Shown: in pieces, positions 52,185 through 63,219 of the stretch
Layout of the letters: the number at the start of each line of letters is the position of its first letter
Numbering within the stretch: the first letter of the stretch is position 1
DNA from: Aphrocallistes beatrix
Taxonomy: Eukaryota; Porifera; Hexactinellida; Sceptrulophora; Aphrocallistidae
Direction of reading: 5' to 3'
Length of the DNA: 64,000 nt
Assembly (NCBI GenBank): GCA_963281255.1
Contig: OY725504.1
Coordinates: 1,550,001-1,614,000 of the forward strand
The notes under the pieces: generated by a model
Database searches by the model: none
Told to the model about the DNA's origin: nothing
The model's input: only the letters and a program-made list of their open reading frames with translations
Program-made: the position numbers and the translations under genes

Positions 52185-53165
52185 AATCTATTGTATTCTT
52201 GAATAAAAGGATATATACGAAAATATATTGGTTCCTCAAACATTCCTTTGTCAAAAAATAAATATTTCTCGACTTATCATTGATTTAATTGTAATACAAA
52301 TTCTATGGAGAACTTTGAATATATTAGAAAATGGCGAATCTAATCATTAAATATGTATCCAAATGTGGCTATTATGCTAAATAATGAATACAATTGTCCT
52401 TATTAATGTGTATAGAAAAATTGGAGAACTTTTAATAATTATTTTGAAAGTTCTGGCCTTAGACCTCCCAAATTCGGTCAAAAACCCCCATTTAGGGTCC
52501 AAAAAGAGATATCACTCTACCTCTGTAAATAAAAGCCCAAATTCTTAGTTCTCACTTCCTAATATACTTTTTATGAGGGCACATATATGATTCATTGATA
52601 ATAATTGCACTACATCCTATGGAATGTAAGTTTTAGATTTTTGTCATATGATGACGTATCATTTTTCGAAAATCCTAACTTCGAAACTAAAAGTCGTCTA
52701 CTTTCGCTCTAACTTCCTAATATACTTTTTGGAAGCTGTTTATTCATTCTAAATTGAAAGATTATACTTTGTAGTACTAGAAATATGAGTTATTATTCTC
52801 AATTATCTCAAAATACTCGGGGTTAGTGCCCTCAAGGAAATTTGTGGATTTTCAGGGTACTTTTGCTACTTTTTGAAAATATTTGGTTCGAATAGACCTA
52901 AATCAGCAGTATAAATGCGAATAAATGTCTTTGAATGCTTTTGTTTATTATTAATAGCTCATTTTACATTCTTCTTAACATCTAAACTTAAAATCTCTAT
53001 ATCTCGGGACTTTTGGATTTCAACCATTAAGATGTGCTAGCGAAAAACGAATAAAACAGACTTTGAGACACTGTATCTCAAAAACTAGAAATGAGAATAA
53101 AAAACGGTTTGGAATCTGCAAGTATTTCTTGACGTGGATACCTGTCCACGCTTAACATCTTTTAA

Positions 53166-53910
53166 GGTTGGCCTTTCCTATAATAGTTAACTTTTGACTT
53201 TTTCAACCGATTCATTTAATTTTTTTAGTGCAGATTTGAATCGAAGAGTTATCTGCATAACATGTATTAATAATTGTAATAATTCAACAGATAAATTTAA
53301 AAAAAAAAATATTGACCAATTTACAAAGAAGAAATCGGACACAATATGCTTACAATCCCTTAGAAACTTTTCAAAATTTTCATTAATGGATGATCTAACT
53401 AATGGAACAGACAGATTTTGAAATTTTGAAAATTGTTAAAATTTCCCCTAAAACACCCGAGGAATTATTTTTAGCGTTTTGACACTATTTTTTTTCAGAA
53501 TTCTCTTTTTATTCGTAATATCAAAATTCTGTCTGTTCATTAGGTTCTTCTCTTCGAGATCTATTTAAAACCGTTGAGTCTTCGCGTCTATGTTGAATTT
53601 GCAAAAAGTTATCACATTTATAATTGCTGAAAAAAAGTCTCAGAAAATAAGATTTAGAAAATATATGTCCATCAATTTCCATCTGTTTTAACTGCTTTGG
53701 AATATTAAATAACATGCAAATATCCTTATTCGACAACTTATAGTAGTACTTAACTTCAAAATATGGTATATCAGAAATTTTCACCATCAGAAGTTTTAAA
53801 AACTGGTCATTGATGACAAATCGCTCAAAAATAACCACATTCGATCGGTTGAAAAAGTCGAAAAATCGTTTGAAAAAGTCAAAAGTTAGTTATAATAGGA
53901 AAGGCCAACC
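53166..53910 (+). mobile_element. Family H element (H3), complete, 745 bp
   Basis: It has TTAA flanks (53162-53165, 53911-53914). The left end is GGTTGGCCTTTCCTATAATA and the right end, inverted, is GGTTGGCCTTTCCTATTATA; similarity extends about 50 bases (AACTTTTGACTTTTTC). A 105-codon minus frame inside (53521-53838) has no known domain. It is probably non-autonomous. Confidence 0.9.
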
Positions 53911-54069
53911 TTAAACGACCTCTGAAAATCACAAAATTTGTCACAAATATATCCAATTGCACAACCATACGGTCACTAATCTAAATTTTAACAACGGTTA
54001 TGGGTACTTTGACACCATATTTATATATGCTGGTAATACAATCCTAAGCTCTATCGTGCTTTGTTAGTG

Positions 54070-54540
54070 TTTTAAGGCAGCTCATGTATTAGTTCAACCA
54101 TCTTCTACCGCATCCCTAGTCCCAAATCTGCAATTTGCTGTGAGGCTTTATATGCAGTAGGCTATGCTAATATTAATTAAAAGAGCAAGTGGGTTCAAAA
54201 TAAGCGACTAGTAGTATGTCAAAATTTTTAATAATATATAATCAATAGTACGGTACATAGTATTCATTAAAATAATATTTATAATACTTATAAATGTGGT
54301 TAATTATTAGAATATTTTCAATATTAAATATTATGGTTTGATAAATATTACCATCTTGTCTTTCATACTGATCCTTATTTTCTAAATTACTGTAAGGCGG
54401 TTAAATCAATCTTTATAATAAGTGAAATAATATTAAGGCAGCTCACGTATTAGTTCAACCATCTTCTACCGCATTCCTAATCACAAATCCGCAAGTTACT
54501 GTGAGGCTTTATATACAGCAGGCTATGATATTAGCTTCTA
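54070..54540 (+). repeat. Pair of 110-bp direct repeats
   Basis: AAGGCAGCTCATGTATTAGT ... CTTTATATGCAGTAGGCTAT (54072-54170) recurs at 54433-54530 with about ten differences. The 260 bases between them are AT-rich and non-coding. The period is about 361 bp. Confidence 0.85.
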
Positions 54541-54920
54541 TCTCATTCCGAGATTCCAAACTATTGTTCTGTACCTGGATGCAAGAATAACTACAACGTT
54601 GGTGATTGGGTTCCAGTTTTCAACACTTCTGTAAGTCCACCTGACCCAAAATAGGCTTGGGCACGTGCTCTTCATCGTGAGGATCGAAGTGACCTCAAGA
54701 TTGTTTACGTATGCATCAAGCATTTTAGAAAGAAGATATAGACTAGTGTTTGGAAGTATTCGCCATTCACATATATCCGGATACCCGTTCAAAAGTCTGT
54801 CTATTTGAATTTTGCCCAATTTGTTATATGACCCAATTATACATGTAGTATAGATCATTTAATTACTAGGTAACATAATTATTGATATTGATGATCTGAA
54901 TAGCAATAGATATCCAAACG
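54541..54920 (-). other. Unrecognised 106-codon frame
   Basis: A minus-strand frame (54538-54858; contains RLLNGYPDICEWRILPNTSL and SRYRTIVWNLG) has mixed composition and no recognised domain. It might be a decayed retroelement piece. I cannot assign a function. Confidence 0.2.
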
Positions 54921-54928
54921 AGCTAAGG

Positions 54929-55299
54929 CAGCGGTGGGCAACCTGGGGCCCGTAAGACAAAATTTGATGACCCGCGACTCTTCAAACATTATATTATGGG
55001 CCCGCGTGTTAGTGATTGTAATACAAAATTGGCCTGCCTAACTTTGGTGTAAAATTGGTGCTGAATATCAATATATTTTCTATAATTATTATATCATGAT
55101 TCAATTTATTTACTAGTTATTTTTACTTTAATAAAGTATAATTTTAGTTATTACATTGCTTCCATATAGGTTTCTAATGTCAGTTCTTGCTACGGCCATA
55201 GCGATGTGACTATAACAAGAATTGACAGATTTGGGACCCACGTGACCCCTCGCGGGCCCCAATTCTCGCCCACTTAAGGAATAAGGTTGCCCGCCACTG
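54929..55299. mobile_element. Non-autonomous hAT MITE, 371 bp
   Basis: The termini are CAGCGGTGGGCAACCTGGGG and the inverse of AAGGTTGCCCGCCACTG. An exact 8-bp duplication AGCTAAGG occurs at 54921-54928 and 55300-55307. CAGxGGTGGGCAACC is a classic hAT terminus. Subterminal GGGCCCG repeats; no frame. Confidence 0.92.
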
Positions 55300-55309
55300 A
55301 GCTAAGGTA

Positions 55310-55555
55310 TAGTAATTAGTTTTTTTGTTTTCGGAGGTATCTTCTCCATAAACTATTTTATGTATCGCCACCCAACTTACTTCTTATTTAGTTAGAAATC
55401 AATTACGAATATTAGGCTTTGAACGACAGTGGTTTCACATTGCACTTGTACAACCGCCTTTACAAGAAATTTCGGTATCGCAAGCATTGCATCTTGCTAT
55501 CTCGCTTTCTCGAGAAAAATGATCACAAACATCAGAGTTTTAATCCTGTTTCGAA
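55310..55555. other. Unassigned
   Basis: No gene or repeat was recognised. Confidence 0.3.
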
Positions 55556-55559
55556 CAGA

Positions 55560-56225
55560 CATATCTAAATCGCCGCTGCCACTCGAGGTTCTGCATGTCT
55601 GGGAGCGGGCTGAGGTGCGAGGGGGAAGGGAAGAATAAATTCGAAGTTCTCCAGGGACAATTCGACAAGTTCGGGAGCGCCTTGCTGATCGTGAAGACGG
55701 AATCGAGTAGTATGGTCTCTTTGTCCCCTTCTTTGTCTGTGTTGATCAGTTCCAGTGTCTAAGGCTAGTGGGCAGACACCCCCAAGCTCTGGCTGGTGAC
55801 CCCGGAAATGCTGAAGTCCTTGATTCATAGAGAATTCAGTTTGTCAAACCCTGTTCCTAGAATTCGCACGTTCATAGGCACAGCGGCGAATGAAGAAATC
55901 CGCAGTACGTTGAGACCTGCGTTCAGGAACACGAACATGTCGTCAGGGGCGTAGTTAAGAGAGGCAGTGGTGGAATGTATGTAGATGAAGAGGTAGGCCA
56001 GGTTGGGATACTAGGACCAGTCCGGGTAAGTGATTGGCTGCGAGTTGGCCTCGTGTTTGTTCGAGAAAGTCCCGACATTGAGTGCCATCTAGGTGATCGA
56101 GTCCTTGCCCTCCTGTGGCAGGATACGAGAGAAATCGCTGGAATGCAAAATGGTGCATGTCAGACTAGTCCTGGTCTGGGTGCATACTTCTGCATCCTGC
56201 GATTAGACAGAGGTGAGGAGTAGAG
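55560..56225 (-). pseudogene. Possible decayed coding region of unknown type
   Basis: This stretch is GC-richer than its surroundings. On the minus strand one frame reads blocks such as NYAPDDMFVFLNAGLNVLRI, AAVPMNVRILGTGFDKLNSL, DFSISGVTSQSLGVS and ETILLDSVFTISKALPNLS, interrupted by a few stops. The blocks look protein-like but I do not recognise the family. It could also be a repeat with chance open frames. Confidence 0.3.
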
Positions 56226-56229
56226 CTAT

Positions 56230-58025
56230 TAGAGTGAGTAGGATGGAGAAGTGAGACTTCGATCAGGTCATTCTGTATTCTGCAGACAGTCCGGTGATTC
56301 TTGAATTTATACAGACTGTTAGTGTAGCATCAGCGGTGCTGGATCTACTACTGTCTCAGACTGATGCAGCGAACTGTAACGAGTACTGTGTCGCAATTCC
56401 AGTTATTGGCCGACAGATTAGTTTGCATTCTCAGCATTCCTTTCTCGGGTAGTGGTAGCTACGGAAGAAGGATGCTGTCATAATACTTTCACATCATCTC
56501 CATGACAATGCTCTTAGATATTGAGATTTGAATTCAAAACTGGAATTCTGAATTTCTGACATAACCTTCCTGTGCTTGTTCTGTAGTTTCGCTGTGCGCA
56601 CCAGGCGCGTATTCTGGAAATTAAATTTCACTCAAAGTACCCAGTGCACCATGCGGCCCTCCCTAATCCAACGCAAAAATATAATTATTCTTTTTTCGCC
56701 AATTTTGAATCAACTAATGTTCACTAAGATTTCGTTATGTGATCGCATTATTAACGAGTTTGTCGTTAATAGCAATCATAACGAAATAAAAACCTTATTT
56801 CATATTTGAATTCGATCATTGGCTACTTGCAAATCGACATAATAATAATGAGCAATTTTTCCACAGCATCAATATTTGGACATTACGGAGTTCTGTAGAA
56901 AGTCACTGTTCGCTGATAAATAATAGGGAATAGATACTGTTCCTACCAACAACATCTGGACAGAGGAATCCATGCCTCTCATATCCAAATTTAGTCAATC
57001 AATTCCGTTTCCTAACATTAGTTCATCGATAAAGCATTGCGATTCCCATCTAAGATATGCGAAATATTTACATTAGAGACTTTCCATTGGCGACTGTGAT
57101 CAATTCAGCTCTGAGCTCAGTAGAAGAGCTTCTTTAAATTAATTAATTCCTACGGAATCCTCGCTTAACGATTACATACCCACCTAAAAATGAACTGGTT
57201 CTCTCCCTCATCTACATAATGGAACTGAGATATTCTCGCTAAATACTTAAGCATGGACTGTTCTAATACGCCCCCTTTTCGGTTTGTCCATTAGACAGAA
57301 ATACAGTTTATGAGCATAGCTTTGGGTGAAGTAAGCAGATTCTAATGAGCACTGTAGTAGCACATTTTCTCGCTACTAAAAGTGATGTCATCAGATCTGT
57401 TTTCACACGTTCCTTATATAATATTATTGCTAGATACATCCACACGACACCTACCTACACGTATCTTGCAGATGTTGTTTGTTTCTATCACATTCAACTC
57501 AATGCTCACCTCCATTCAGTGTCAATACGTATGTTCCATGGAGTTTCCAGTTAGACCTAGAGCTAGGGCTCTGTACGTGATAATTCGATTACATTTATGT
57601 AATATGTGTACTTGCATTTACATTCCATACATTTGAGCGGTTTCCAAGTACATTCCATCAACTATTATGTCCTTGATAACTGAACCTTGGTAGCAGAGGA
57701 GAGGTGTCTGCATGTACTAAGGAGCAATGGATGGGAAGAAAGGTCCAATACTTTATACAGCAAATTATCGTCATGGACGAGTTGGCAGTTCCTAGCTGTT
57801 GTGTAGATATTCTATGACAAAATAGAATGCGCTAAGATGTGCAATGCATATTACTGTCCAGAGATAGCAAGTTTTATTGTATTATTTGCAAGGAAATCCT
57901 ATCGTTGTTTCCAGAGCCTGACCAGGGACAGATGGACATCAGCTACATATCTCGAGTAAGATAAGATCATGACTGAGGATAATTATGTACATACCATGGT
58001 GACTACACCTGACAACTACACTTAC
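56230..58025. other. Unassigned; possible introns or further exons
   Basis: No exon could be supported. If the membrane-protein gene at 58771-59062 continues, downstream exons should lie here or further left on the minus strand, but no clear acceptor-open frame-donor set was found. Confidence 0.3.
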
Positions 58026-58108
58026 GTTTCGTGTACTTTCAGTTGTAAATTGTGCCACTAAACCATGTGTAGGAAAATCAGGTGATAATACCGATGGGAG
58101 GTTTGAGG
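58026..58108 (-). CDS. Candidate second exon of the membrane-protein gene
   Basis: An 83-nt open block lies between an acceptor (GTGTTCCAG before CCTCAAACC, with a TACTAAC branch-like string upstream) and a strong donor (CGAAAC|GTAAGT). Its phase fits the exon at 58771-59062, which ends one base into a codon. It would encode a Ser/Thr/Pro-rich stretch (NLPSVLSPDFPTHGLVAQFT). Alternative acceptors are possible; this is a prediction only. Confidence 0.35.
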
Positions 58109-58377
58109 CTGGAACACTGGTTATATTAGTTATATCACTCACATGTGAAATAAGCCTACTATCAGTTAGTATAATTTGTGCTGATTATGACTGTACTCAC
58201 ACATGTAGATACTAACCACTTACATAATTAAATTTATGGAAATATCTTCAGATCAACCTTTGCAGAAGAGCAGCTCTTCCAACTCAATATTTTCTCTCCG
58301 GATGATGTGAATATGCTGGAATTCGCCTAATTTTTATTTATACGATGCATTAGCATTATAGCGCCTATTTAGCAACC

Positions 58378-58450
58378 AGTACAGGGCCTGCGGAAGTGGT
58401 ACTGCATTTGCCGTACCACTTCAGTTTGCTTCCGTCGGGCCTGTCTTAGC
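58378..58450. repeat. Compact hairpin of about 73 bases
   Basis: ACAGGGCCTGCGGAAG pairs with CTTCCGTCGGGCCTGT, and inside it GTGGTACTGC pairs with GCCGTACCAC. The loop is only a few bases. It looks like a minimal MITE. It lies in the predicted intron of the membrane-protein gene. Confidence 0.7.
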
Positions 58451-58770
58451 ACCTAATAACACTGCTAATATGTAGTGACGGGAGTAAGCCCAAATGAACC
58501 AAGTAGGGCATGTGCCTCGCCAATTCCTATACAACTAATTTAATGGTACCTTAGACCTTATTTGTTTAGGCACTCCCCTGCTATGTGTCCCACCATTAAC
58601 TCCAATGCATGTAGCAATTGTTAGTAATTTTATGTCAATTTCTAACAACCACCAATCCTCTCCACTACACCACTCTCTCACAGGAAATTGTTACGTAATA
58701 AACTTTAATTATGTAAAACAAAATCTCAATTATATGGAGTTGGTGTATCTGAGTGAAGTGTTGATCTTAC

Positions 58771-59062
58771 AGGTACTGTACGGTGTTCTGGTGTGGTGCA
58801 TGGCGTCCAAGTCCATGGAGTGGGCGTCGTAGCTTTTGTGTCCCACTGAAGACCCCGAGCTGGAGACCCGGGTGAAGTAGGACCAGAAGCCTTTGTTGGG
58901 TCCGTACATCTGCTTGAATCGCTTCATTCGCTTGTAGTAGCGCAGCAGCAGCAGCGCAAGGAACGCGAGCACTGCTACCAGCAGGACGAATATTCCGAGC
59001 AATGTCAACCCTATCGTCAGCTCTACCGTCTCGATATGCGCCAACTTTATCTCATTCCACAT
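58771..59062 (-). CDS. First coding exon of a single-pass membrane protein
   Basis: ATG at 59062 opens MWNEIKLAHIETVELTIG, then a strongly hydrophobic helix (residues about 17-41, LTLLGIFVLLVAVLAFLALL). A basic stop-transfer (RYYKRMKRFKQ) and a cytoplasmic-looking tail (GFWSYFTRVSSSGSSVGHKS, then YDAHSMDLDAMHHTRTP) follow. It ends at a donor CCT|GTAAGA. GC and codon use are clearly higher than in neighbouring DNA, as expected for a host exon. There is no signal peptide before the helix, so the short N-terminus is probably extracellular. The family is not recognised. The upstream CCTCAG|GTATAT near 59120 could end a 5' UTR exon. Confidence 0.55.
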
Positions 59063-59259
59063 TCTTTGTTTCGTATTTAGATTTGCAGTTGAGGCTATTT
59101 CATATTATACAAGTATATACCTGAGGAGATCCTCGATGTAACTTCAAGCTGTAAGCTAATGAAGGGCTGAGGTATCTGAGAATGTTTCGAAGCGATATCG
59201 TGTGTCTCTCTGCTCCTGCCACCCAACCACATTGAATGTCTAATTAGTAAACATAAACA

Positions 59260-59635
59260 GAAATAATTTGTTAGTCATCAATTGCTGTGATTAATTAATT
59301 ACTATTATTTTGAGAATTACGGCTAAAGTTTAATCAGCAAAAATATCTCGATTCTTTTCAAGAAAAGCGTTACCAAAATGGTTTGGAATTCTCCTTAAAA
59401 GAACTCCAATCATTTAATTAATTCCATGATTATGCTGTGGAATGTTACTTAGTCGTTCGCTCAATTGGATAGCGGGCAGAGCTGGTAGTGCCTTCATCCA
59501 TGGTACATATACTGTTAGGTCTTATATTAAGTAGGTTATGATTAACTTTGGTATAATTTTAACTACATATTTTTAAGAAATCGATTTTAGGATTACTTCT
59601 GAAAGGGTTGATACCTTTCTAGACTTCAGCACCCA
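59260..59635. other. Unassigned AT-rich stretch
   Basis: No gene or repeat was recognised. Confidence 0.3.
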
Positions 59636-59639
59636 CAAT

Positions 59640-59755
59640 CGTAGGCGCCTAACCCAGAGGGATTGTATCCAAAAAAAGCGAAAAGCGGCCCAGATTTCTC
59701 CGTAGAACCCCAAAATTTTCCATATATTTCTGAAGGTTCGGCGCCCCTGCCCACA
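59640..59755. mobile_element. Small TIR element (GGCGCC type)
   Basis: TAGGCGCCTAACCCAGAGGG and GAAGGTTCGGCGCCCCTG form imperfect inverted ends about 115 bp apart. It is related to the element at 8100. Non-coding. Confidence 0.55.
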
Positions 59756-59759
59756 ATAT

Positions 59760-60410
59760 GTAGTATAATTATCAGGTCAAGTGTATGAATTACTACTCAC
59801 GAACGAATATTCGAATATCTGTTTATTTAAAAATAATCACACTTCCGAATATTCGTTTCAACCAAACAAAGCACCTTCTGAATTACTTCTCGCTGCCACC
59901 AAATCAGGGTATCGTACGCATGACCGTTTTATCCGTTAAATTTTACTGTAGATATTGTATATTTGAATAAATGACAACAATGTTAAATGTACTGCTTACT
60001 ATAAGAATTACTAAATTTATCCAATTGTACTAAATCTCCTTGGATACAGTTTGCAAACAAACAGTATACAACTATACGAACCTCTAAATTAGTTACATTA
60101 TATCATATTTTCTCATAAGAATAGGAACCTCTGCCCGTGCAATCTACTGATTTATTTCCATATAAAATATGACATGACATAGCTCGTGTTGACCTTCTTA
60201 AGAATGGGGATTATTGTTTTAGAGACCCTGCCTCCTGATTTATTTATAGACAAAGCGATATCCATTTGCGGACCAGTGTAGTTTTGCAGCCTCTAGTAAT
60301 GTCACAAATGCACGAGGATAACTGTACTCTAAGACAAAGTGGTTGGTTCCTTTTCGATCTCCGCTTGTTCCTAAGGCAAGTTAAGTTTCACTGTTTACCG
60401 ATCAAAATAT
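59760..60410. other. Unassigned AT-rich stretch
   Basis: No gene was supported. Short plus-strand frames (59785-59970, 60266-60475) lack domains. Confidence 0.3.
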
Positions 60411-60411
60411 G

Positions 60412-60475
60412 TCACCAATTGATTGAAGAAGCTTCCAGGCACATAATGCTGATTTTTGGAATGTGGGAGTCTTAA
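60412..60475 (+). mobile_element. Tiny family A fragment
   Basis: ACCAATTGATTGAAGAAGCT and GCTGATTTTTGGAATGTGGG match the block after the microsatellite in A elements. Nothing else of A is present here. Confidence 0.5.
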
Positions 60476-60756
60476 TAAAAATATTACATTAAGTGAAACT
60501 AAAATAATTTGACCGAATAAATCAATTACAGCCAAATTCAAATTTTCATTTATGTAAGTTGCTGAATGTGGGAAGGGGGCCACAAAATCCGTTTTTGCAA
60601 GGGCTGTTTTGAGCTCTTATCCTGGCCCTGCTTGAAAGGTGACCAACATGCAACAAATTATATCTCCCGAAATCCGAACTTACATATATCGAGACATAGT
60701 TGGATGTTTGCCGTTCTATATAATATTAGAGTTCTTTTGAGATCCCTTAGAAGGAG

Positions 60757-61110
60757 TTAAACGATTCTGACAGTGTCAGAGTTATCCATGTAAAGGTAGG
60801 CTATATTATAACCTTCTAATGATGGATCGATAGTCCGATGAAAAGCAGCAGCAGCGTTACAAAGAACAAATAGTACTACGAAGAACTCAAACTGGCCTCT
60901 CGGATAGATAAACTCAGTCTTTTCAAAACCTACAATGGTCCTACATTCTTGATTGGGATGGACCAATATCCAGAAGCACCTTCCTAATTTGGATAAAACA
61001 GATTCTGTGCAATTTGTCAAGGCTATCGCGAACATCTCGAATAGGGTTGGCGTCCTTCTAGAAATATCATTAAGAGCTCTATAATCAACTGCGAAGCGAA
61101 TAGATCTATC
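60757..61110 (-). pseudogene. Ty3/gypsy reverse transcriptase remnant
   Basis: The minus strand reads RSIRFAVDYRALNDISRR (61110-61055), then in the 93-codon frame 60757-61035 PRGQFEFFVVLFVLCNAAAA, FHRTIDPSLEG and YLYMDNSD. These are the RT blocks around FxVDYRxLN, FxFxxxPFGLCNAPATFQ and the YxDD active site. The last has become YMDN, losing a catalytic Asp. Only about 115 residues survive. It is unlike the intact 22-kb element in detail, so it comes from another gypsy lineage. Confidence 0.75.
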
Positions 61111-61119
61111 TTTTTAGCA

Positions 61120-61630
61120 TGTTTCCTATAATATACTCGAAATACCGGATACTATATGGTCATATACAATATTATTGGCCCAGTTTTAAAACAAGTGCTG
61201 GTGTCCGGATGACTTGGTGTAATTCCTCCCATCAAATAGTTTAAAGATAAACTTTTGTAATGATGAAACATTCCATGTAATTCACACTTAATAAGATTTT
61301 CAAATACTATGCTAAATTTTGCATTATGTAATTTTCAATCGATTATTACTCGAAAATTATTTATCATATTAATACCAAAATACACACACTATGGGTTAGG
61401 GTCTCCCCAAAATTCGAAACTTTGAATCTTTAGATGCACACCCTTCGAATAGTTTAATTTGATCACCAAATATTCACAATACAAAATCTAGCAATTTGGA
61501 GATGGTAGTGGTTCGACAGGTAGGCTCCCACTTGGGTATATATGTAATGGGATTTATCCAGTTTGATGTTTGGGGGCGGTTTATATAAACCAATATTACA
61601 TTTAATGACCTAAAATCTACTGTTCGGAGA
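61120..61630. other. Unassigned AT-rich stretch
   Basis: No gene or repeat was recognised. Confidence 0.3.
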
Positions 61631-62040
61631 TATTGGTAAAAACGAGTGTTATCTGATTCAGTGGCGGATTTGAAGTCACACTTAATCGCTTATAACTCGA
61701 AAAGTATTCGTCCTAGATAAAAAATAATTACACCAGTGGGAAGAAGAGAGTTGGTGTATTTCATTTTTAAGTTTAAACTTTAATTTTTACAAAATGAGTT
61801 AGCAGTGACGCATCAAATTTAGGTCTCAGTTTTTGGTTAATATCTCATGAAATATTTCTGATACAAACTTTTCCAGTAAACTACGTTTATTTCAGCCTTG
61901 TTGTATTTTGTATTTTAATTTCAAATTGAAATATTAATTTTGAACGAATTAATAGTATTTGAATTTTACATTATAATAATGTGATATGACCGGGATTGAA
62001 TCTATCAATAATATCTTCTTTTAATCACACCAGATCATAT

Positions 62041-62950
62041 TTTCGAGATTTCCAGCAATTTGATATATACAGGGTGGCCCATAAGTTCTGTACCAAGCTT
62101 CATTTAGGTATAAAATTTTTTATACTCAAACAGCCTTAGTTATTATGGTCTTTAGAGATTGTAATTCGAATACTTTCAACGATTTAAAAAGATTTTTCGA
62201 GTCTGAGACCTAGAACTGTGTTTTGTATGGCGAGTTTGGTGAATAAAAAATGTCCTGGCTCGCAGCGAAAATCGCAAATCAGGTCCCGCTGCTTCTGTAT
62301 AAATTGTCTACATAATCGATGTTCCATGACGATTGAACACCAGATACCTTTCATTCACCATAGAAATATTTCACGAATCCACTGAATTCATTTTCATACA
62401 TAAGAAAAAGTTATTCATTCGCAGTTCAAATTAGGTATATTTTGCAAAATTCCCTAAAATGGCACTTTTTTCACATCACAAAAAAATCTGATCCAATTTG
62501 TCCTCAAAATGCACTGATCTTCACATCGTATATTTCTACAAATTTAGAGTGTTCTAGGAAAATGTGAGAGCTATTTTTTCCGAGAATTTGAAGACTTTAG
62601 AAAGATAATTCGAAAAGAAGTGGCCTCTGATTCGCTATTTTCGCTGCGAACCAGGACACATTTTTTATTCACCAAACTCACCGTACAAAACACAGTTCTA
62701 GGTCTCAGAGTCGAAAAATCTTTTTAAATCGTTGAAAGTATTCGAAATACAATCTCTAAAGACAATAATAACTAATATTTTTTGAGTATAAGAAATTTTA
62801 TACCTAATAAAGCTTGGGACAGAACTTATGGGCCACCCTGTATATTGACCATATTTGGAGAATCTTTTGGTGGGCCATTCCTAGCAACGGCCAGGAATGT
62901 TGAGAAATTCCGATCTCCAAATTTTGGAGGAACCATATCGAGTGACCTCT
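62041..62950. mobile_element. Family C hairpin fragment, split by a MITE
   Basis: TTTCCAGCAATTTGATATA (62050-62068) and TATTGACCATATTTGGAGAA (from 62843), CCTAGCAACGGCCAGGAATG are the left part of the C hairpin. They are separated by the MITE at 62070-62840. Confidence 0.8.
62070..62840. mobile_element. Long-arm MITE, 771 bp, TA target
   Basis: CAGGGTGGCCCATAAGTTCT on the left and its inverse AGAACTTATGGGCCACCCTG on the right, flanked by TA. The inverted arms extend about 200 bp each (e.g. CCTAGAACTGTGTTTTGTAT against its inverse). The host C hairpin gives the empty site (GATATATATTGACC). It has no coding frame. Tc1/mariner-like. Confidence 0.92.
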
Positions 62951-63219
62951 TGTTCTTCTCGGCTAGGTTCAGCGAGTACGAATATGCTAATTAGAACGCT
63001 CTGATATATCATATGTCGAATGTATGAAAGTTTTTTGGTATGCCATAGTGGCAGGTACAGTTGAATGTGGTAAAACCTGGTGTATTTATTTTTGATCTAG
63101 GACGAATACTGGTGTAATTATCTTTGATCTAGACGATACTTTTCGAGTTATAAGCGATTAAGTGTGACTTCGAATCCGCCCCTGAATCCGCTGCTAAGAT
63201 AACACTCGTTATTCATCTA

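Larger units (their letters stand above)
49239..53161 (+). mobile_element. Family B element (B5) carrying three nested insertions
   Basis: The left end has TTAA (49235-49238) and GGATACCGCCCTCGAAAAAC. B sequence is present at 49239-49309, 49720-49896, 50950-51278 and 52185-53161, in the order of B3. The gaps are a pogo-like MITE, C2 and G3. An internal deletion removes B sequence near 53020. The right end is cut by H3 before the terminal GGGCGGTATCC. Confidence 0.88.
61637..63213. mobile_element. Foldback element with nested C fragment and MITE
   Basis: The left arm (61637-61736: ACGAGTGTTATCTGATTCAG, CACACTTAATCGCTTATAAC) is inverted at the right (63081-63213: GTTATAAGCGATTAAGTGTG, AAGATAACACTCGTT). 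The right arm contains a short internal duplication (CTAGGACGAATACTGGTG, CTAGACGATAC). In between lie a C-hairpin fragment and a MITE. No target duplication was resolved. Confidence 0.65.

Noticed and set aside
54070-54540. LTR retrotransposon with 110-bp LTRs
   Set aside because: There is no primer site, polypurine tract, TG..CA ends or coding content between the repeats.
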